Shown: one piece after another, positions 36,887-46,259 of the stretch
Layout of the letters: each line of letters starts with the position of its first letter
Numbering within the stretch: the first letter of the stretch is position 1
Assembly (NCBI RefSeq): GCF_000020365.1
Contig: NC_012108.1
Coordinates: 1,736,001 to 1,800,000, forward strand
Direction of reading: 5' to 3'
DNA: 64,000 bases
Source: Desulforapulum autotrophicum HRM2
Lineage (GTDB): Bacteria; Desulfobacterota; Desulfobacteria; Desulfobacterales; Desulfobacteraceae
Position numbers and translations under genes: made by a program
Notes under the pieces: generated by a model
Told to the model about the DNA's origin: nothing
What the model saw: the letters and a program-made list of their open reading frames with translations, nothing else
The model's database searches: none

Positions 36887-37066
36887 ATGGATTATAATGA
36901 CCTTGGAATCGTATCTGCCGATATTATTGGAAATCCACACTCAGGTATTGTTGATGTCCCTTCCACAAAGGTGGTCATGAACCGGGTGGTCAACAAGGTG
37001 CTGGTCGGGTATGACAATGGGATTGGCTATGGAGAACAAATGCTGGACTTTGCCGCGTATGTATAA
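36887..37066 (+). pseudogene. C-terminal fragment of glyceraldehyde-3-phosphate dehydrogenase
   Basis: A 59-codon frame from ATG 36887 after AAAAAGG encodes the end of GAPDH: YNDLGIVSADIIGNPHSGIV, then [22 protein letters not shown]-like sequence matching the classical VSSDIIG...WYDNEWGYSxRMVDL. The NAD domain and active-site Cys are absent. It overlaps the gpmA start by eight bases, so a former gap-gpmA pair was probably cut when the ClC gene arrived. It keeps a plausible ribosome site and may still be translated as a leader to gpmA. Confidence 0.75.
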
Positions 37067-37820
37067 ATTAATTTTACTACGGCATGGCCAGAGCGAGTGG
37101 AACCTGCAGAATCGTTTCACGGGATGGGCAGATGTTGACTTAAGTGAACAAGGTACCCTGGAAGCCAGGAATGCGGGCAAGCTCTTGCAGGAAGGAGGCT
37201 ACAAGTTCGACCTGGTCTATACCTCTCTTTTGAAGCGTGCGATTCGAACGATGTGGGATGTGCTTGATGAGCTGGACCAGATGTGGGTGCCGGTTGTGCG
37301 GCATTGGCGTTTGAATGAGCGGCATTACGGCGCGCTGCAGGGGCTCGAAAAGGCGGTAACGGCAAACAAGTACGGTGCAGAACAGGTGAAAATATGGCGC
37401 CGCTCTTACGCGACCCCACCCCCTGCGCTTACGGAAAATGACGACAGGTATCCCGGTCGTGATCGACGCTATGCCGACCTTTCTCAAGGGGAAATCCCGC
37501 TGGCAGAGAGCCTCAAAGATACTGTAGCCCGTTTTATTCCCTACTGGCTGGACACGATTGCACCGCAAATCAAAAGTGGTAAGCGTGTACTCATTGTCGC
37601 CCACGGCAACAGCCTCCGTGCACTAGTCAAACATCTTGATTGTCTTTCAGAGGAGGAGATTGTGGGATTGAATATACCCACCGGAATCCCCCTGAGCTAT
37701 GACCTGGACGACAATCTTAAACCCCTTGGCAAGACCTACCTGGGTGATCCAGAAGTTGCAAAGAAGGCCGCAGCAGCCGTTGCCAACCAAGCCGGGACAA
37801 GTGAGGTAGCCGATGGATAA
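37059..37820 (+). CDS. gpmA: 2,3-bisphosphoglycerate-dependent phosphoglycerate mutase
   Basis: A 253-residue cytoplasmic glycolytic enzyme interconverting 3- and 2-phosphoglycerate. The phospho-His motif is [10 protein letters not shown] (residues 5-14), followed by [32 protein letters not shown] and the second active-site His in [13 protein letters not shown] 37059 is chosen because it gives the conserved start [10 protein letters not shown]. There is no clear ribosome site, and translation may depend on the overlapping GAPDH fragment. Confidence 0.93.
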   Translation: MYKLILLRHGQSEWNLQNRFTGWADVDLSEQGTLEARNAGKLLQEGGYKFDLVYTSLLKRAIRTMWDVLDELDQMWVPVVRHWRLNERHYGALQGLEKAVTANKYGAEQVKIWRRSYATPPPALTENDDRYPGRDRRYADLSQGEIPLAESLKDTVARFIPYWLDTIAPQIKSGKRVLIVAHGNSLRALVKHLDCLSEEEIVGLNIPTGIPLSYDLDDNLKPLGKTYLGDPEVAKKAAAAVANQAGTSEVADG

Positions 37821-37986
37821 ACTGGCCCTCCAGGTGTGGGTGTGCTAATAATTTTTCATGCTTTTTGATAAAAAACATCTTTTTTTTTAAGTCTTCATAA
37901 ATATTGACAACCCTGCAGGTTTTCCCTATTACTCGGTGCAAACCATAAATTGTAATTTTCATGTTGCACAACCAAGGAGTAAATCA

Positions 37987-38862
37987 ATGCACAATCCAGT
38001 CCCCCGGGTGGCCGCCATCCATGACCTTTCCGGGTTTGGGAGGGCGTCACTGACGGTTATCATTCCAATTTTATCCACCATGGGAGTCCAGACCTGCCCC
38101 CTGCCCACGGCCGTTCTTTCCAGCCATACCGGCGGTTTCAATGATTATCATTTTGTAGACATGACCGAAGACATGGTCAAAATTATTGACCACTGGAAGG
38201 CGCTGGATATTGCATTTGATGCGATTTACAGCGGATTCTTAGGTTCCCCCCGGCAGGTTGATATCGTCATGGACTTTATTGGCACCTTTGCCCGCCCCGA
38301 ACAGTTTGTTGTTGTGGATCCGGTAATGGGAGATGACGGGAAACCCTATAAAACAATGGGGCCGGAAATGATCCGGCAGATGCAGTCACTGGTGAGCCAT
38401 GCCGACATTATTACCCCAAATTTTACTGAAGCTGCGTTTTTGTTGGATGAGCCCTATACTGACTACCTTGATGAGCGGCAGATCAAAGAATGGATTTTAA
38501 GGCTTTGCGAGAAAGGACCAGGAAAGGTTATCATAACCAGTGTACCTGTTGCAGGGCGAAAAAATTTATCGGGGGTGGTGGCCTTTGACCGTGACGATGG
38601 CCGCTTCTGGAAGGTAGACTGTGCCTATATCCCGGCCCATTACCCGGGCACAGGGGATGCCTTTGCCAGTGTTATTGTGGGTGGCCTTTTACAGGGAGAC
38701 AGCCTTCCCATTGCCCTGGACCGGGCCGTTCAATTCGTATCCATGGCCATACGGTCCACCTTTGGTTACAATTATCCCAGCCGGGAAGGGGTTCTTCTGG
38801 AAAGAGTGCTCACAAACTTAAGGGCACCGGTGACCGCCAGCAGTTACGAGATGATGGCATAA
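37987..38862 (+). CDS. Pyridoxal/pyridoxamine kinase
   Basis: A 291-residue ribokinase-fold enzyme that phosphorylates vitamin B6 to PLP or PMP. Family marks are HDLSGFGRASL, TAVLSSHTGGF, DPVMGDDGK, the PdxY-like ITPNFTEAAFLL and the catalytic GTGDAFASV with Asp near residue 226. ATG 37987 follows AAGGAGTAAATCA; an in-frame ATG 17 codons upstream lacks a ribosome site. PLP made here would serve the two PLP lyases in this window, but there is no direct link. Confidence 0.88.
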   Translation: MHNPVPRVAAIHDLSGFGRASLTVIIPILSTMGVQTCPLPTAVLSSHTGGFNDYHFVDMTEDMVKIIDHWKALDIAFDAIYSGFLGSPRQVDIVMDFIGTFARPEQFVVVDPVMGDDGKPYKTMGPEMIRQMQSLVSHADIITPNFTEAAFLLDEPYTDYLDERQIKEWILRLCEKGPGKVIITSVPVAGRKNLSGVVAFDRDDGRFWKVDCAYIPAHYPGTGDAFASVIVGGLLQGDSLPIALDRAVQFVSMAIRSTFGYNYPSREGVLLERVLTNLRAPVTASSYEMMA

Positions 38863-38956
38863 GGGCCCCTGGAAAAGTTTACTGTTGCTGTCAATCATTC
38901 ATGGTGCTAACAATAAAAGAGACTCTCTTGATATCAAACAATCAAAGGAGGAGGAC

Positions 38957-39457
38957 ATGAAACTTTGTATAACAGCAGCAGGAAAAAGCATTGATGCCAA
39001 TATCGATACCCGATTTGGCAGGGCACCCTGGTTTCTAATTGTCGATACAGATACAGGCACCATTATTGAGGCGGTTGAAAATACGGCTGTCGCCCAGGGA
39101 CAGGGAGCTGGGATTGCCGCGACTAAGCTTGTGACAGCTAAAAATATTGATGCGGTTCTCACCGGCACGGTCGGCCCCAATGCCGCCCAGTTATTTCAAA
39201 CTACCGGGGTCAGCGTTTTTGAAGGTGTGTCTTCCCAGGACACCGTTGAGCAGGCCCTGGCTAAATTTAAACAAGGTGCCTTTGGCAAGACCACCCAGAA
39301 CGGCGAACCAACGCCCTCTCCCCGCGGTCAGGGTGGCGGAAGAGGGCGGGGTATAGCCGGCGGTGGCCGTGGCATGGGCGGTGGCGGTGGCCAGGGTATG
39401 GGCGGCCAAAGCGGCAAGGGTCGGGGTATGGGAGGTGGGGGGGGACGACGCAAATAA
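38957..39457 (+). CDS. NifX/NifB-like (dinitrogenase Fe-Mo cofactor biosynthesis) domain protein with Gly-rich tail
   Basis: A 166-residue protein whose first 105 residues are a NifX/MTH1175-type domain (LCITAAGKSIDANIDTRFGR, WFLIVDTDTG, VLTGTVGPNAAQLF). Such proteins bind iron-sulfur or iron-molybdenum clusters. The last 50 residues are a low-complexity Gly/Arg/Met tail of GGRG and GMGG units, unusual in length. AAAGGAGGAGGAC precedes ATG 38957. It leads a tightly spaced operon with a heavy-metal exporter-like protein and a metallo-beta-lactamase-fold protein, which suggests a metal-handling role. Confidence 0.85.
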   Translation: MKLCITAAGKSIDANIDTRFGRAPWFLIVDTDTGTIIEAVENTAVAQGQGAGIAATKLVTAKNIDAVLTGTVGPNAAQLFQTTGVSVFEGVSSQDTVEQALAKFKQGAFGKTTQNGEPTPSPRGQGGGRGRGIAGGGRGMGGGGGQGMGGQSGKGRGMGGGGGRRK

Positions 39458-39468
39458 ACATAATAAAT

Positions 39469-40491
39469 ATGCTGCAGCAGACAATGACACACGCCGTACT
39501 GATAACCGGCTTTGTGTTCATGATGATGTTGATCATTGAATACCTTAATGTCCTGTCCCGTGGCGTCTGGCAAAGTGGGTTGCGCGGTGGCCGCTGGCGG
39601 CAATATTTTCTGGCAGCTTTTCTTGGCGCAACGCCAGGTTGTTTAGGCGCCTTTGCCGTCGTCTCTTTGTATCTGCACCGGGAGGTCAGTCTTGGGGCAC
39701 TGGTGGTGGCGATGGTTGCTACAAGTGGTGATGAATCCTTTGTTATGCTGTCTTTGATCCCACAAAAGGCTGCAATCGTTTTTGTACTGTTGTTTGTTGT
39801 TGGCATTGCTGCTGGCTATTTCACCGATGCGCTGTTTGGCAAACAACCAGCGGATCCGGTCATTGGCCACAATACCTTTAACGTTCATGGGCAGGAGATA
39901 TGTCATTGCTTTCCCTGGGGAAACCTTCGTAGGCAGTGGAGACACTGTTCTTCTGCCCGTGGTGTCCTTGGATGCACTTTGCTTTTGTTCGTATTTGCGG
40001 TGTGCTGTGGACAGCTGGGACCGGCAAACTGGAACTGGCTTCGGGTAACATTGGTCGTCCTTGCCCTTGTGGGATTTTTCATTGTTGCAACGGTTCCTGA
40101 TCATTTTTTGGAAGAGCATCTCTGGAACCATGTGGTAAAGGACCATGTCCCCAAGGTGTTTCTCTGGACTTTTGGTGCCCTGTTGCTGATGTCGATATTG
40201 GTTGATTCCCTTCACCTTGAGGGGTGGATACAGAACAATCAACTGATTATTCTGATGATCGCCTGCCTTGTCGGGCTTATTCCTGAATCAGGGCCCCACC
40301 TTCTCTTTCTTACGCTGTTTGTTGAAGGGACTATCCCCTTCAGCATTTTTATGGCCAGTTCCATTGTGCAGGATGGTCATGGAATGTTGCCGTTACTTGC
40401 TGAATCTCGTCGAGATTTTTTAAAGGTAAAGGCAATTAATTTTGCCGTGGGAATATTGACGGGATTCACCGGATATACGCTTGGATGGTGA
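39469..40491 (+). CDS. Putative 10-TM heavy-metal exporter (ArsP_2/DUF2899-like)
   Basis: A 340-residue inner-membrane protein with about ten hydrophobic helices. FLGATPGCLGAFAVVSLYLHREVSLGALVVAMVATSG-type residues (Gly-Cys-rich loop) and LIPESGPHLLFLTLFVEGTIP match putative metal exporters of the ArsP_2 type. His and Cys residues in the central loop (GQEICHCF) could bind metal. It lies 11 bases after the NifX-like gene. The substrate is not known. Confidence 0.75.
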   Translation: MLQQTMTHAVLITGFVFMMMLIIEYLNVLSRGVWQSGLRGGRWRQYFLAAFLGATPGCLGAFAVVSLYLHREVSLGALVVAMVATSGDESFVMLSLIPQKAAIVFVLLFVVGIAAGYFTDALFGKQPADPVIGHNTFNVHGQEICHCFPWGNLRRQWRHCSSARGVLGCTLLLFVFAVCCGQLGPANWNWLRVTLVVLALVGFFIVATVPDHFLEEHLWNHVVKDHVPKVFLWTFGALLLMSILVDSLHLEGWIQNNQLIILMIACLVGLIPESGPHLLFLTLFVEGTIPFSIFMASSIVQDGHGMLPLLAESRRDFLKVKAINFAVGILTGFTGYTLGW

Positions 40492-40494
40492 ATA

Positions 40495-41406
40495 ATGAAC
40501 AGATCAATTGAAATAATCGGTACTGAATCGCTGGGGGTAAGGGGGTTGAGTTGCCTGGTTCACGCAGGAGAACGGCGGATCGTCATTGATCCTGGAATTG
40601 CTCTGGGGTATTTACGCCACGGCTTTTTGCCCCATCCATTGCAGATCGCTGAAGGAGAACACCTGCGACAGCGAATTATCACAGCATTAACGACAGCAAC
40701 AGATGTGGTATTCAGTCATTTCCATGGTGATCACGTTCCGTTACGCGATGCAAATCCATATCAAATGGCAATCCGACAGCTTCCCCCAAATTTTCAGAAG
40801 ATTTGCTGCTGGAGTAAATCCATGGATGCCCTTGGCACTAAAATGAAGCAGCGCGCCCAGGATTTAAAGGAATATATAGGCAGCAATTTTCACAGTGCTG
40901 AAAATCTCAAGGATGGCCCCCTCTGTTTTTCTAAGGCAGTGAACCATGGGGGTGGTAGAAATTCCGGAAGCGACATGGTTATGATGACTCGCATTGATGT
41001 GGGCAATGCCGTTTTTGTCCATGCCTCGGATATTCAGTTACTCGATGCTGAAACCATTGATTATATCATTGCCTGGGAACCGGATATCGTTCTTGCAGCA
41101 GGGCCACCTTTATATCTTGAGAGGCTTTCACCTGCAATGCGTCAAGTTGCATGGGAAAATGGTTTTCGTCTGGCTCAAAATGTAGAAACCCTCATTCTTG
41201 ATCATCACCTGATGCGTGATCAACAGGGGCCTGTATGGCTGGCAGACCTTTCCGCTGCAGTCGGCAGACAAATCTATTGCGCCGCAGACTTCATGGGCAG
41301 AAAACGTCTGCTCCTGGAAGCCGAAAGAAAAAACCTCTATGGGGCAATGCCTGTACCGGCAACCTGGCACGAGGAGTATGCAAAAAATAAGGGGGTGCAG
41401 ATTTAA
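40495..41406 (+). CDS. Metallo-beta-lactamase-fold protein, UPF0282-like
   Basis: A 303-residue protein with the metallo-hydrolase motif FSHFHGDH at about residue 78, a Rossmann-like strand at IVIDPGIALGY and a later metal-ligand pattern HASDIQ plus LDHH near 239. It resembles the UPF0282 proteins described mainly in archaea. Unlike nuclease members it lacks an obvious CASP domain. It starts four bases after the exporter-like gene and closes the metal-related operon. Confidence 0.75.
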   Translation: MNRSIEIIGTESLGVRGLSCLVHAGERRIVIDPGIALGYLRHGFLPHPLQIAEGEHLRQRIITALTTATDVVFSHFHGDHVPLRDANPYQMAIRQLPPNFQKICCWSKSMDALGTKMKQRAQDLKEYIGSNFHSAENLKDGPLCFSKAVNHGGGRNSGSDMVMMTRIDVGNAVFVHASDIQLLDAETIDYIIAWEPDIVLAAGPPLYLERLSPAMRQVAWENGFRLAQNVETLILDHHLMRDQQGPVWLADLSAAVGRQIYCAADFMGRKRLLLEAERKNLYGAMPVPATWHEEYAKNKGVQI

Positions 41407-41428
41407 CAACGTAAATCTGCACCCCCTT
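41389..41428. terminator. Bidirectional terminator
   Basis: A perfect 17-bp stem, AAGGGGGTGCAGATTTA with TAAATCTGCACCCCCTT, has a short loop and T/A-rich flanks on both sides. It separates the metal operon from the convergent mechanosensitive channel gene. The left arm overlaps the last codons of the upstream gene. Confidence 0.9.
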
Positions 41429-41461
41429 TTCATAATTTTATTTTACTCTTTTTATCTGCCG

Positions 41462-42973
41462 TTAGCTGTTTGCTACCTGGTAAAGGTGAACATCATGCTG
41501 CGGGAAGGGTATGGAAATCCCTTCAGCATCAAAGCGGCGTTTAACTTCCCGCGTAATATCCCAGTAAACATCCCAGTAATCATCAGGCCTGACCCATGGG
41601 CGGCAAATAAAATTAACCGATGAGTCTGCGAGTTCGTGGAGTTTTACTTTTGCTCCAGGATTCTTCAGGATTAATTTATGTTCACTGACAATTTCTTCCA
41701 GAATTCTCTGTGCCTTATCAATGTCATCGCTATATCCAATGCCAAACACCAGGTCGATGCGGCGTTCCGTGATGCCGGTAACATTAACAATGACATCGCC
41801 CCAGACTGAATTGTTGGGAACAATAACAAGCTGGTTATCAGGCGTTCTCAATTGTGTGGACAATAGATTCATCGATTCAACACTCCCCAGCGTACCCGCC
41901 ACTTTGACCACTTCACCAATATCAAATGGCCGATACAGCAACATGAGGATACCACTGGCAAAATTACTCAGGGAGTTTTGTAATGCAAAGGCAATGACGA
42001 AACCGGCGGCGCCGATGATGGCGAGTACCGGTCCAATATTAATTTCCAGTGCCGACAGTCCGACAAACAATCCAACAAGCAATGTCAGTCGGCGCGTAGT
42101 CAGCACCAGGAAGTCTCGCAGTAGTGTTGAAAACTGTTTCATCTTTGAGAAAGCTTTTTGAGCCGCTTTTCCTGCAATAATCGAGAGCAGATAAAATAAA
42201 ATAATGATGACTAAAAACTGGATCAGGTTAACTGCCCAGCGAAATCCCCCTTCTTCTGACATCAACCAGCCGGTAATTGTCGTCCAAGTGGCCCCGGCAT
42301 CAGTCACATCAACCTTAATGCCTGAAACTGCTTTAATGTAAGCATCATATTCTACTGTTGTACCACCCTTGGCCGTCAATTCAGTCAATACAATATTAAA
42401 TCTGTCTATCAGCGCTGTTCGCTCAGCTATTAACGAATTAATATGTTCGATTAATGCTGTTTTAAGCTCAGCCTTCCCCTCTTTTGACGTCTCTGATGGT
42501 GTGGCCGATTTTCCCTCTTCCTTTGCCTTGGTTGCTGCAATTTCAACGGCCTTTTGAAGGGTTTTATCCTCGGATAATTTTTCTTCAGCTTCTTTCAAAG
42601 CTTTTTTTGCTTCCTGGGACGCCTTTTTAGCCTCTTCACTGTCACCGCCTTCTTTTACTTTGTTTGCATCTTCCAGCGCCTCCTCAACTTTTTCGGCCTT
42701 TTGGATTTCATCCTTTTTGTAGAGTGCTGCCACTTCAGCATTACTTATTTCTGTAATTTTTTTTTGCAGCAACAATACCCAGGCCTGGGCCTCAACTTCA
42801 AGTTCGCATTTTGTCAATGGCTTAACACGTTGTGCCAGCACTTTGATGGGAATGTTTGGATCATCATTTGTTATCGCTTTAATGTCAGAGGGACATTCTG
42901 CTGCAATGGCAAAATTGGGAATCACTGCCAGGGCAATTACAAGCCATAACAAGGTTTTAAGACTCTTTTTCAT
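41462..42973 (-). CDS. MscS-family mechanosensitive channel with a coiled-coil periplasmic domain
   Basis: A 503-residue protein with a signal peptide (TLLWLVIALAVIPNFAIAA). About 200 residues of Glu/Lys/Ala-rich coiled coil follow, then three or four membrane helices and an MscS domain. The pore helix carries GPVLAIIGAAGFVIAFALQNSLSNFASGI, and the beta domain has RPFDIGEVVKV and IVPNNSVWGD. It should release solutes on hypo-osmotic shock. ATG 42973 is chosen for GAGG nine bases upstream; a longer frame begins at 43033. The coiled coil is an extra, not found in small MscS. Confidence 0.9.
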   Translation of the reverse strand: MKKSLKTLLWLVIALAVIPNFAIAAECPSDIKAITNDDPNIPIKVLAQRVKPLTKCELEVEAQAWVLLLQKKITEISNAEVAALYKKDEIQKAEKVEEALEDANKVKEGGDSEEAKKASQEAKKALKEAEEKLSEDKTLQKAVEIAATKAKEEGKSATPSETSKEGKAELKTALIEHINSLIAERTALIDRFNIVLTELTAKGGTTVEYDAYIKAVSGIKVDVTDAGATWTTITGWLMSEEGGFRWAVNLIQFLVIIILFYLLSIIAGKAAQKAFSKMKQFSTLLRDFLVLTTRRLTLLVGLFVGLSALEINIGPVLAIIGAAGFVIAFALQNSLSNFASGILMLLYRPFDIGEVVKVAGTLGSVESMNLLSTQLRTPDNQLVIVPNNSVWGDVIVNVTGITERRIDLVFGIGYSDDIDKAQRILEEIVSEHKLILKNPGAKVKLHELADSSVNFICRPWVRPDDYWDVYWDITREVKRRFDAEGISIPFPQHDVHLYQVANS

Positions 42974-43101
42974 TTGATTAGACCTCATTAAAAAGTGACA
43001 AAAAATTGTTTTTTGGAGACCCCATACCATCATGGGTTCCTAATCCTAATCTGAAATTAATTTAAAGCAAAATATCTTATATCTTCCCCATGGTCAATAT
43101 C

Positions 43102-45402
43102 TTACGATACTTTTAACAAAGTTGGACCGTCCGGTTGAAGCTGTTTGTCAAACACTTCAGGATCGCTGGTCGGCAGTTTGCACGTTCCGTTTTCGCACAC
43201 ATAGGCGGTGGCCTTGCCGTTTATCGCTTTCTTTCCTTGGGCCAGGGGGATGATCTTTGCGTGGTCGGCCGCCTGTTTTTCATCCGCCACCATTAGAATC
43301 CGGTTGGGAATAAAGAGATTCCGGAATGTTTCCAGTAAACAATCACCGGCATCCGGTTTTTCTGTTGGGGCAATCACGATAATTTCTTTAGGATTATCAA
43401 AATAATAATCAATTGCCAGCAGCATTTCAGATAGGGCTGAAGGTGCGGTGTTCAAACGTTCAGAAAAGAATTTAAGCGCTTTTTCCGCCCGTTGTTTGTA
43501 TCTGTAGTCCGTGGTAAAAGAATGCAGTCGCAGCAGGTTTAATATGGCAATGGCGTTTCCTGAAGGCGTGGCATTGTCATAATAAGGTTTTTCCCGGGAG
43601 ATCAGAGCCTCATGATCAGAGCTTGTCATGAAAAAAGCGCCGTTCTTTCGATCCTCATAAAATGTTTTCAGTACATCATCGAGTTCCAGAGCTTTTTTAA
43701 GCCACTCGATATCATGGGTGGCTTCATAAAGATCAATGAGTGCTGCGATGAAAAAGGCATAATCCTCGAGATACGCATTGTGACGGGCTTTTCCATCTTT
43801 ATAACTTCGAAACAGTCGGTTGTCGATGTATAAATTTTCCATGATAAACCGGGCCGCCCTGACTGCCTGGTCAATATAGACCGTATTGTTAAGCGTAAAT
43901 CCGGCCCGGGCAAATGCGGAAATCATCAGTGCGTTCCACGCGGTAAGAACTTTTTCATCCCGCAAAGGGGCAGGGCGCTTATTTCTTTCCAAGTAAAGAA
44001 GTTCTCTGGATGTTTCTATAATCTTTGCCAGTTTCTCCTCTGTTATATTTAATGCTGATGCTGTCTCTGCCCGGCTTTTGGTTGTATGCAGAATATGGCG
44101 TTTTTCAAAATTGGGAGTCACTCCCACGGAGTAGTATCTCTTTATGATTTTGCTGTTTTCTTTACCTAAAATAGCGTCCAGTTCTTCCGGTGTCCAGGTA
44201 AAATACCACCCCTCTTCCATATGGCCCCGGGGCGTTATACTGTCGGCATCCGTTGCTGAATAAAATGCCCCATCAGCAGAGGTCATATCCTGAATAACAT
44301 AGCTCAATATTTCATTGACCACCCGTTTAAAATCCGCGTTGTCTGTTGCCTGCCAGGCCTCAAGATAGACCACTGCCAGCAGTGCATTATCATAAAGCAT
44401 CTTTTCAAAATGAGGGACCAGCCAGTGTTCATCTGTGGAGTACCTGTGAAATCCCCCGCCAACATGATCATACATTCCGCCGCCGGCCATTTGGGCGAGA
44501 GAGTGGTCAATCATTTCAAGGATGTTCGTATCCTGTTTGACCTTTTCAAAGGTATTGCGGTTATGGCGCAGCAGCAAACGCACCGGCAGGCTGCTGGGAA
44601 ATTTTGGGGAGCCGGAAAGTCCTCCGAATCGAGAGTCATAGCTCTGCCGGTAAAAGGATACTGCATTTTGTATCGTTTCTTTACCGGGAAGCCGGGTGCC
44701 GGGTTTGGGAGACATCATCTGCTGGATGGCAGCGGTAATCTGCCTGCCTGCGTTTTCCACCCGCCCATCCTGTGCATGGAAGCTTTGGATGAGCTTTTCA
44801 AGGAGGGTCAGAAAACCAATATCAGCGCCCCGATCACCGTCTCTGGGCGGAAAATAAGTTCCACCATAGAAAGGTTTGCGGTCGCAAGTCAGCCATACGT
44901 TCATGGGCCATCCTCCCCGGCCTGTTAGAGCCTGAACGGCACTCATATAAATAGAGTCAATGTCCGGCCGTTCTTCCCGATCGACTTTCACGCAGAGATA
45001 GTTCTCATTTAGATACCGGGCGATTTCTTCATTCTCAAAGGATTCTTCTTCCATGACGTGGCACCAGTGACAGGTGGCGTATCCCACGCTTAAGAAAACG
45101 GGTCGATTCAGTTTTCTAGCGGTTTCAAATGCCTCATCCCCCCATGGATACCAGTTGACCGGGTTATGGGCATGCTGCAGAAGGTAAGGACTGGATTCCA
45201 GAAACAGGCGGTTTGTATATTTAGCAGAGCCGTCCGGATGCAGGTGTTTTGTCCGTGGACGATATGTCCGGCCATGGACTTTTCTGGCGTTTTCCAGTCT
45301 TTGGATCAGATTTTTATCATAGAGCTGTGTCCCGGGGTGGGGAATATGGGAAAATGGGCCCTCAGCTTTGGCTGTGGGTGCTGCTGATAAAGTATGTGCC
45401 AT
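43102..45402 (-). CDS. Thioredoxin-fold protein YyaL (DUF255) with a six-hairpin glycosidase-like domain
   Basis: A 766-residue protein. Residues 64-190 are the DUF255 thioredoxin-like domain with the CHWCHVM motif and [20 protein letters not shown]-type start (here [20 protein letters not shown]). The rest is a six-hairpin glycosidase-like barrel with [20 protein letters not shown] and [11 protein letters not shown]. The human homologue is SPATA20; the activity is unsettled. It has about 60 extra N-terminal residues with no signal peptide. It is monocistronic, ahead of repeat array A. Confidence 0.9.
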   Translation of the reverse strand: MAHTLSAAPTAKAEGPFSHIPHPGTQLYDKNLIQRLENARKVHGRTYRPRTKHLHPDGSAKYTNRLFLESSPYLLQHAHNPVNWYPWGDEAFETARKLNRPVFLSVGYATCHWCHVMEEESFENEEIARYLNENYLCVKVDREERPDIDSIYMSAVQALTGRGGWPMNVWLTCDRKPFYGGTYFPPRDGDRGADIGFLTLLEKLIQSFHAQDGRVENAGRQITAAIQQMMSPKPGTRLPGKETIQNAVSFYRQSYDSRFGGLSGSPKFPSSLPVRLLLRHNRNTFEKVKQDTNILEMIDHSLAQMAGGGMYDHVGGGFHRYSTDEHWLVPHFEKMLYDNALLAVVYLEAWQATDNADFKRVVNEILSYVIQDMTSADGAFYSATDADSITPRGHMEEGWYFTWTPEELDAILGKENSKIIKRYYSVGVTPNFEKRHILHTTKSRAETASALNITEEKLAKIIETSRELLYLERNKRPAPLRDEKVLTAWNALMISAFARAGFTLNNTVYIDQAVRAARFIMENLYIDNRLFRSYKDGKARHNAYLEDYAFFIAALIDLYEATHDIEWLKKALELDDVLKTFYEDRKNGAFFMTSSDHEALISREKPYYDNATPSGNAIAILNLLRLHSFTTDYRYKQRAEKALKFFSERLNTAPSALSEMLLAIDYYFDNPKEIIVIAPTEKPDAGDCLLETFRNLFIPNRILMVADEKQAADHAKIIPLAQGKKAINGKATAYVCENGTCKLPTSDPEVFDKQLQPDGPTLLKVS

Positions 45403-45530
45403 TGTGATAACTCCTGAGGTCTTGTTTGTTTATTGTATAAAAATGAATTGAGTCATAACTATAATAAGATAGGACTTCAATTCAGGAATGCCACTTTGTG
45501 GTATGATTTTTTAAAAAAAAGATGCAGTCC

Positions 45531-46187
45531 CATATAACCCACATGTCCTAGCGGACACAACGAAATATGAAACACGATGATACAGGGCAGGCGATAGTAC
45601 CATTCCGCCCCCTTTGGTTACCCTGACCGGAACGGTAAACGTCGGGGGGATTTTTGCCCTTCCAGACTAAAGCGCAGGAACTGCGGGCTAAAGTCCTCAA
45701 ACAGCCTGCGCTTCTTAACGCCTGGAAGGGCAAAAATCCTATCCCCTTTGGTTTACAATGTTCCGATCAGGGAAACCAAAGAGGGCTCGAAAGTCGAGAC
45801 TTTCACAATGATGTTTCGACATGAGTTTCTTATAAACCGGTACGGCCGGAGTGAAGTATCGGCTCTGGCCACAACGAATATAGAAACTCGACAGCAGAGG
45901 TGGGCGGGAACGGGTATTGCCCGCAGCGGATTAAACGGCAGCGGTCAGCATGGACGCTGAAAGAGCTGCCGTTTCCCTCGGAGCAGCCCAGGACGGGCTG
46001 CGAGAATGAGCGGAGGGTTATACCCGTTCCCGTCTACCGGTCCGACGAGAGTTTCATATAACCGGTACGGCCGGAGCGAGGTATGGCTCCAGCCTCAACG
46101 AATTTTGAAACACCTTCATTGACAATGCTTTGGCGAGTGTTTCATATAACCCACATGTCCTAGCGGACACAACGAAGCATGAAACAC
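45531..46187 (+). repeat. Structured palindromic repeat array A (modules P1-S1-Q1-R1-Q2-T1-P2)
   Basis: A chain of seven modules. P1 45531-45575, S1 45576-45822, Q1 45823-45889, R1 45883-46055, Q2 46049-46113, T1 46107-46143 and P2 46137-46187. Neighbouring modules share a heptamer that alternates GWGTTTC and GAAACWC, so each is both the right arm of one hairpin and the left arm of the next. P and Q share the frame GTTTCnTATAA..., CAACGAA..., GAAAC around a variable hairpin. S1 folds into long nested stems, including a perfect 18-bp one (GGATTTTTGCCCTTCCAG at 45648-45665 with 45722-45739). R1 has stems 45906-45917/46020-46031, 45933-45942/45965-45974 and 45983-45989/45995-46001. No protein-coding frame is believable. 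The family is not recognised. Confidence 0.9.
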
Positions 46188-46259
46188 TTGCAAAAAATGA
46201 AAAATGGTCATAACTATCCAATTTTTTTTATCTTCCCAAACAAAAGCGAAAGGATAGTC

